Shown here: one piece after another, positions 24,801 through 33,000 of the stretch
How the letters are laid out: the number at the start of each line of letters is the position of its first letter
Numbering within the stretch: position 1 is the stretch's first letter
NCBI GenBank assembly: GCA_963662155.1
Contig: OY759274.1
Span: 39,200,990 to 39,264,989, forward strand
DNA from: Lamellibrachia columna
Taxonomy: Eukaryota; Annelida; Polychaeta; Sabellida; Siboglinidae
Direction of reading: 5' to 3'
DNA length: 64,000 nt
Translations under genes and position numbers: made by a program
Notes under the pieces: model-generated
Database searches by the model: none
What the model was told of the DNA's origin: nothing
The model's input: only the letters and a program-made list of their open reading frames with translations

Positions 24801-27800
24801 GTTTATTAATTGATGTTTGTCAGTGACTGTTAGGATGTAACAACACAATCAGTCCAATCCTGGTTATTTTTTCATGCCCTCATAGTTTGCCATTATGCTA
24901 GTTTTTTGGAAGTGTTTCAAATATGTGCACAGTCTGTAGGCTGTGGAAGCTTCCCAAAATGGAAAGGTTCTTTAGGGATGTAGTTTAGGCTAAAGAACCT
25001 TCCCAAAATATATTCCTATTCCGTATATTCACTTCCATGTGCTGTAGTTTCCTCATACAGTGTATTGCTTTACTATTCACATTGCATACAAACTGTGTCT
25101 TTAAGGCACATCTACTCCAGGTGGGTGGGCATCTGGATCTGAATTTTTTTATTATTATTTAGTTCTTTTATAGCGTGTAGATTATATACGCCATCTAATT
25201 TCAACCAAAAATCTTCACACTTACCAAAATATCCACTTTAAATGAGTAGTAATGATAAAATTCTATATAATTAATAAAACAATTTACTAGATAATATATT
25301 TACCACAACTAGTTAATGATCTACTTGCAATAAAAGACATAAATTCAGATCCGGATGCCCATCCATCTATAGTTAATGTACATTAAAGGATTATTAAGGT
25401 AGCTGAGGTGGCTATTATATACTTTTTATTTTGAATTGAGTAGTTTCAGTAGAACTCTTTAAGATAAATTAACCATTTCTTCACAGATTATAGTTGAAAT
25501 ACTATGTAATATTCCAGATTAATAAAATTTGGAGTTTTTAATTTATTTGGTTATGTTATTTTGTAAATGTAAAAAATAGCCACAAAATGCTAAATTACAT
25601 GATTTTTATAAAATCCCCAAAGAAATAAATGGTATGGTCAATTTTATATTCTTTTATTTTAGGAGGGAATAGTAGAACAACACTGCCTCCCACTACTACT
25701 ACCGGTCAGTTTACTCAGATTTTCTTGTTTAAAATGTTTTTATTCGCTTGTTATTATTCAAGACTAACTAAAAAAGGTGTATGTTTTGTACTGACTGCAC
25801 TGATATGTTTGTTGGAACACTTATGTGGATATCTTTGCGTTAATTTGATGTGTAAATTTTTTACACATTTGATTTCATGAGATTACTGTGATTATTATTT
25901 TAATTGTCTCTCATGGACATTAGATGCATTCACATACATGTTTATTGTGCTTGATTGAGAGTTAATTTGAACATCTGATTCTTCAGAAATTAACGTTGTT
26001 AGATTAGTTAGTTTGAAGACCAGTAGCACCTTTAGCACCAATGTTTCATGGTCTTTTTATTTAAAATGTGTCAATTTCAAAACAGGTTTGTTTTCTGTCC
26101 CTCACAATTAGGACTGTTAGACATGTTATCTGCCTAATACACCATCTACAGTAATATACCAATTAATTCAAATGACTTAAGATTACCTGTTATGCAAATT
26201 GTTATAGTGTAAAGAGGAGGATTGCGCAAAGATCTCTGTGAACACCAATAAAAAGAGAAAGTGTTAAGGCAACTGCCTCTATACTAACATGTTGTATACT
26301 CCTCAGAATGAGCAACACCATTTTTATTAACACTGCCTCCACAACGTCTGCCACTTCCTCTGAACTCTCTATCACTATCAAAAATGAATAGTACTATTGT
26401 CATTCCACTCTTGGGGTTGCAGTGGAAATGCATCCTGGGAAATGTCCGCAGCCCACCGGTACTTTTGGCACATGTCATGAGGGATGTAGAAACGATGAGA
26501 GCTGCCCTTATGACAACAAGTGCTGTTCCAATGGCTGTGGACACATCTGTATGAAAGCCATCATTGACACAGGTAAGATATAATCACCACACTGTATTTG
26601 TGCCTGTAGGTGTGCAAGCATTTATTGCATGGTTCAACACCAAATATAATTTTTCAGAAAAGCTAATTGTACATGTCCACAGTCAATTTAAACTGGTCTA
26701 TTGAATCAAAGTTGTACTTTATTTCAGATAGCAGGACACCACAGGTCAGTTTAGTTTTTAACATATGTTTATTCATGTCTAAGACTGTTTATTAATTGAT
26801 GTTTGTCAGTTACTGTTAGGATGTAACAACACAATCAGTCCAATCCTGGTTATTTTTTCATGCCCTCATAGTTTGCCATTATGCTAGTTTTTTGGAAGTG
26901 TTTCAAATAGTTGTACAGTCTGTAGGCTGTGGAAATTTCCCAAAATTGAAAGGTTCTTTAGAGATGTAGTTTAGGCTAAAGAACGTTCCCAAAATATATT
27001 CCTATTCCATATTTTCTCTCTAGTTGTGGTAAATATATTATCTGTAGTTTCTTCATACAGTATACATATTGCTATACTATTCACATTTCATACAAACTGT
27101 GTCTTTAAGGCACATCAACTCCAGGTGGGTGGGCATCTGGATCTGAATTTTTTTACAATTATTTAGGATGATTTTTTTCAGGGGGGGGGAAATTTCCGCC
27201 GTCTAATTTCAACTAAAAAATGTTACACTTACCAAAATATCCACTTAAAATGAGTAGTAATGCTAAAATTCTATATTATTAATGAAAACATTTACGAGAT
27301 AATATATTTACCACAACTAGTAAATCATCTACCGGTACTTGCAATAAAAAAACAGAAATTCAGATCTGGATGCCCATCCATCTATAGTTAATGTACATTA
27401 AAGGATTATTAAGGTAGCTGGGGTGGCTATTATATACTTTATATCTTGAATTAAGTAGTTTCAGTAGAAGTTTTAAGATAAATTAAAAATTTCTTCACAG
27501 ATTGTAGATATACAATATTCCAGATTAATTAATAAAATTTGTGGAGTTTTTCATTTATTTAGTTATATTACAAGATTTTGTTATTGTAATTTCTACTTTG
27601 CTCTAAAATTTTATAGATTTCTGTAGAATTTCTGTAGAATTCTATAGAATTTTTTGCTAAGGGTTATTTTAGTAGTGGTGTACTATTTTTAGGTGATGCA
27701 CACTAGGTATTCCATTTTGTCCTGATTCAGTTTTATGCATATTTTGTATTATATGTACTTAGTAAATGTTACTTATACATTATTTAGCATGTGAACTAAT

Positions 27801-29959
27801 AAAACACGTTATTTCCCATTGTTGTTGCAATGAAATGGCTACAGTGTGTTTCCTGATATGACAATTGATTATCCCACCAGGCAAGAGACATGTGGTCTTG
27901 GTGGTTCGACTTGCAATAGACTGGAAAGATTCCTATGGAAACAACGACAACAATCAGACCCAAGAACTTGTCACCTCTTTGAAGACCGCAGTATGTATAT
28001 TTAGTGAACCGACGTTAACCGTGCAGGCTTGATCTTGACCATGCTTCTGAAAATATGTGTCTTGTTAAATTGTTTAAAATACACCACAATACAACAGGAT
28101 TTGTTTCATGTTTTCCTAGAATCATATATTCTTACATTATTGCCAATAACAAGTAGTAGTGGCCGGCTTCTGTCTCAAGAGACAATGCTTGTCCTACCTG
28201 CTTCATTCTCAGTTGCCAGCATGATGCCTCATATGTTTGATCTCTGTTTGTCTGGTACATTTCAATATCAATAGCAGAACCACAATTGGTCTTCGGTTAC
28301 TGTTTGCCAGTGCAGAGGGTCGATGACATAGTCTTTCACAACTCTTGATTACATCCTTGTATCTCAGTTTAGGTCTGCCAACTATAGCAAGTAGGTTGCC
28401 ACATTATCTATGCTACTTTTTCACAGCCAGTCACAACTCTGGATTCAAGAACCATGTGACATAATGAGTTAAATTCAAGTAGATGACATGTACAAGTGCC
28501 GGTGCAACAGCCACGTGCAGTAATTACTAATCATAGAAAGTCAGTTATGTTATAAGCAGTGTTTGCATTGACAGTGTTTTGAGGTAACATTATGTGGGTT
28601 TTAAGTCGGGATGCCATTTTTCAAGTTTTGCAGCATTCCTTGGATACAAATTTATGGCAATTAGCCTAGAGTGGTCACCACTATCAAATGTTACTGTTAC
28701 ATTGGTGACATAGATAAATGTCATCGACTGAATATGGCCCAGATACAGAACCTACATTTTCAATTAAGATGAAGCAGATTATTTAATTGAATACCCAGAA
28801 AATATTCACAGACTGTTCATTAATACTTGTAGCTAGTGCCGCACACCAAGGGCACTAAATCATCTTCATTTAATCTACAGTATCTACACATTTCATTTGT
28901 AGGTTTTATGTGTACATGTTATATTTGTTCTCCGTTAACTGGAATTTTTAATGCTTTATTCACTGTCTGCTTCTAGCTTGATGGCATCTACAAAGGTATT
29001 AACGGATTTCTCTCTGTCCAAGTGCGGCATCTCTTGTAAGTACAGTGTAACGTTAATGTAAACATCTCCACTTATGTTACAGTTTTGACATATTGCCATA
29101 ATCTTGTTAGTATTAGTTCTGTTGGTTGCGGTTCTGTCATAGTAGTCGGCTAAGCTGTCTTAGTAGTGGCCTGATCTGAGTTACAAGTGTGCCACCGATG
29201 ATACTGGGACAGGCTTATCAGAGGACGTAAAACTTGGACTTAGAGAAATTTTTATCTGAGTCCACTTGACTAGTCTGATATCAAAACAAATAATTTGTTA
29301 GTTACTGTACCATTGAAAACTATACAGACATTGGGGGTTAATGTAATTCAAAGCATGTCAGTTCATTTCTTCTCTCACCCACCTTCCTTCCTTCCCTTCC
29401 ACCCACCTTCCTTCCCTCACACCCACCTACCCTCCCCCACTTTCTTTCCCTCCCTGTCACCCACTTTCCTTCCCTGCCTCCATCCCTCCTACCTTCCTTC
29501 CCTTCAACAAATAATTTGTTAGCTACTGTGCCATTGAAAACTACACAGACATTGGGGGTTAATGTAAATCAAAGCATGTTGGCTCCCTCCCACCCACCCA
29601 CCTTCCCTCTCACCCACCTTCCTTCCCTCCCTCCCACCTTCCCTCCCTCCACCAATTTCCCTTCCCTCACACCCACTTTCCTTCCCTCCCATCTAACTTC
29701 ATTCCCTCCCTCCCATATTCCCTCCCTCCCATCTTCCTTCCCTCCCTCCCACCTTCCTTCCCCCTCCCACCACCTTCCCTCCCTCCCACCTTCCATCATT
29801 CCCTCCCACCTTCCCTACCTTCCACCCACTTTCCTTCCCTCCCTCCCACCTTCCTCCCTCCTTCCTTCCCACCCACCCGCCCACACCCTCCAACCTTCAT
29901 TCCCTCCCTCCCTCCCACTTTCCTTTCATGATAAACACTCATTGCATAGCATATGTATG

Positions 29960-30016
<57 letters not shown>

Positions 30017-33000
30017 GTATATACATATATATATATATATATATAATCTGTTTACGGCTAAATTACAGGTATGCCTAATTGCCTATATGTAGGATTGTCT
30101 GACCAAACACATCCTGTCTTTCAGCAAGTCCAGCGTAGGTGTGGAACATCTCGTCAAGTTTGACCACGACCTTACAGAAGCTGAACGCACCTCCATAGCA
30201 TTGACCTTGACCTCTGCCCTGGAAGCTGGCAACAATACACTGGCTTTGGGAAGTAAAAAGATTGGCATCTCTGGTAGAGCAGAGATGTTCGTTGCTGGGG
30301 AGAAAGGTAACGTCATGGTAGTTAGAAGTGTGATGAGTTCTTTTTCTTCTAACTATGTGACCAAGGGATGTTTGGTATCAGAATGTTGGACATTTTACCT
30401 ATTTCATTGCTACCTTTTTGTTTTATGAGCTAAATTATATTTAATATGAATTAATAAGAGAAGATAAATATGATTATTGACTGTCTGAAAGTGGCCAAAT
30501 TGTAGCAGTATTTTCTTATTATGCACACCAAAATGTCCCATACTACAGTTCACATTCTATATCCAAACCTATATGATCAGGGTATGGCAGATGTTACACA
30601 TCCTAAAACAACAACAGCATTTTGTAATGTTAATTATAAATATTACTTGTTAATGAAAACATCATTATTGATGGACAATTAATGTGTCATACGTGTTTAC
30701 CCAGTGTGCAACAGAACAACATAATTATCCAGAATATATGTGTACTTTCCACATAAAAAATTCCCATCCCTTTAAAACATTGGTAGAAATAGACTTAATG
30801 TGTTTACCTTAATATCTGAGCTTAATATGTTTAACTGGAATAATGATCAACATGTTCTATTTTATTTAGCAGTGAAGACAATTTAATTAAGAAAATATAA
30901 GGCGCACACTTAAAATATTCTAACAGCAGCATATTTTATGTCTGTATTATTTATGCAAGTTGTTTCTCTTTCCTGCAGTGGAAGTGAATGGTGCATGTTT
31001 TCTCTACCACAAGAAACAACTGTGTAAGAATGGTGGAACTTGTCTAGCCAATCAGACTACAGCAAGTTGTGTGTAAGTGTCTTGTTGTGATGCGTATGGG
31101 AATTTCAATCTTAGGTCCTTGTATGGCTTGTATATTAACTGCTCATGGATTTAATATATATGTTTATATTAATTAACCCAAGTTGATTACCCTTCAAAAG
31201 CAACAACCATACATTGTTCTGGAACTTTATGTCAGCATAATTGTTACTCCTAAATCCTTCTTGATCCCCATATTCTTCGTTTGTGTTTGCATGTCCTAGC
31301 GAAGTGTAAGCATTTACCCTTCAATATTTTGAATAATATCAACCATGTTTAATTTTTGACGATTTAACTCATTTGTCCAGATTGACTTGTTTGTCCAGAT
31401 TGTCTTGTTTGTCCAGATTGTCTTGTTTGTCCAGATTGTCTTCTTCTTCCTTTCACTTTTCTAAACACAATTTTCATCTGCAAATTTATGTAATTTGCTT
31501 TTTTATATAATCTTCCAAGTTTGATATATAATCGATTAAGAATAATAAAGAACCCAATATGTACTTATCCCTGTGGTACACCCTAAAAATAGGTGTCATC
31601 CCCCAACAAAATTTAGAGACAAATTCCTCGAAAATGCAAGACTTGTTTTCGGTTGTGAGACGTTGGACATCTGATTATTAGTAATACAAGAACACATGCA
31701 TTCCTTCAACCAATCTTCTTGAAATCATCATTTTGTTTTCAGAGCAAACTTCCTTTTTTTAACATGTTAGCTCAAATTCAATCACACAACGTGGCTGATA
31801 TGACTGGTTTCCATTGCAAACTGAGGAAATGGCACATTAAATATAATATATTTTTGAAGTGCTCTTGGTATGAAAATTTTAATATTGCAAAACATGTTAA
31901 TTCCACGAAAATGCAGGACATTTGCTTTCTATTACTGGACATGGGACATCTGGTCAAAAAGTGGGACAGACCTGTAGAATGCGGGACATATGGAATGTAT
32001 ATTACTAATTCAAAATCATGTTGTAACATGATATGGGATTACCTGTAGGAGTCCCTGATGCAGGTCCCCGGATGTCTACAACACATAAGTGTGTTGCCTA
32101 CAGCAAAAAAAATATTTTTTTACTTTGTAAACAAATTTAGTTCTTTTTCTGCAAATTATGAAGCATAGTTTTAAAGATACATATATTATATAGCTTATGA
32201 AACTAATTGCTGGTATTATAAATACATTGTCAGATTGAAATAAGTACTGTGAATAATTCGTGCTGTTGTGTGCCTCAGGTGTGTGTCGGGCTACACGGGA
32301 GTGTACTGTGACGCCCCCAGGACCAGCAAACGGAAGGGTAAAAACACAGTCGGCATTATTGTGGGTGTCATTGCGGCTATTCTCATCATTGGCCTCATCC
32401 TTTGTGCTGTGTTTCTGTACAGAAGAAGGCATCGTCACTCTGCTAAGTGAGTAAACATATAATTATTTAGTAAAGTTATTTACTTAACATCATATGTGTA
32501 TGATTACATAAATTTCTTCTTGACACAACTATGAAGTTAACTTACTTTCAACTTGGAACGTAAGTTAAATTTATTGTTGCGTCAAGAAGAAAATTCTTGT
32601 ATAATCATTCAATTCCCAACTAGCTGACAATTTTCATAAATCATATATGTATGCTTGATAAGCTTGAATCTACATATTTACCTGTACCTTTTCCTTCCAG
32701 TTTGCCAGTGATTAATATATTTTCTATGTTGTTTTTCACTAGAACATGCGACTTGCCTAAGTCTCAATTTAAGATTGTTTCAGACAAAACCATCAGAAGA
32801 GGGGTATAAGTGTGGGCTATATGTTTACTATTTCAGCCCATTGTGTTGTGAATATCATTACAATGTACCCAGTAGACGGAACAAAATCTTCACTAGGTGC
32901 TAATGCTAAAGAGCATCACCACATAGATAGCTAGTCACAAAATATGGTAGTTAATATCTATTGCCATGTTGAAGATGTATTCATCTATTCAGTAAAGAAT

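Larger units (their letters stand above)
17531..27585 (+). repeat. Five-copy tandem array of about 2.0-kb WAP units
   Basis: Units start at 17531, 19546, 21564, 23582 and 25579 (lengths 2015, 2018, 2018 and 1997 for the first four). Each holds a 42-nt Thr/Pro linker exon, a 150-nt WAP exon, a 30-nt linker exon and a MITE-like hairpin element. Units 2-4 are nearly identical. Units 1 and 5 share a different set of variants (for example AGAACAACACTG and TTTTGGCACATG). The right part of unit 5, from about 26890, is clearly more diverged than the rest. This indicates recent expansion or homogenisation. Confidence 0.95.

Noticed and set aside
17531..27585. CRISPR-like or satellite array
   Set aside because: The repeats are 2-kb gene-module duplications with splice sites, not short direct repeats with unique spacers.
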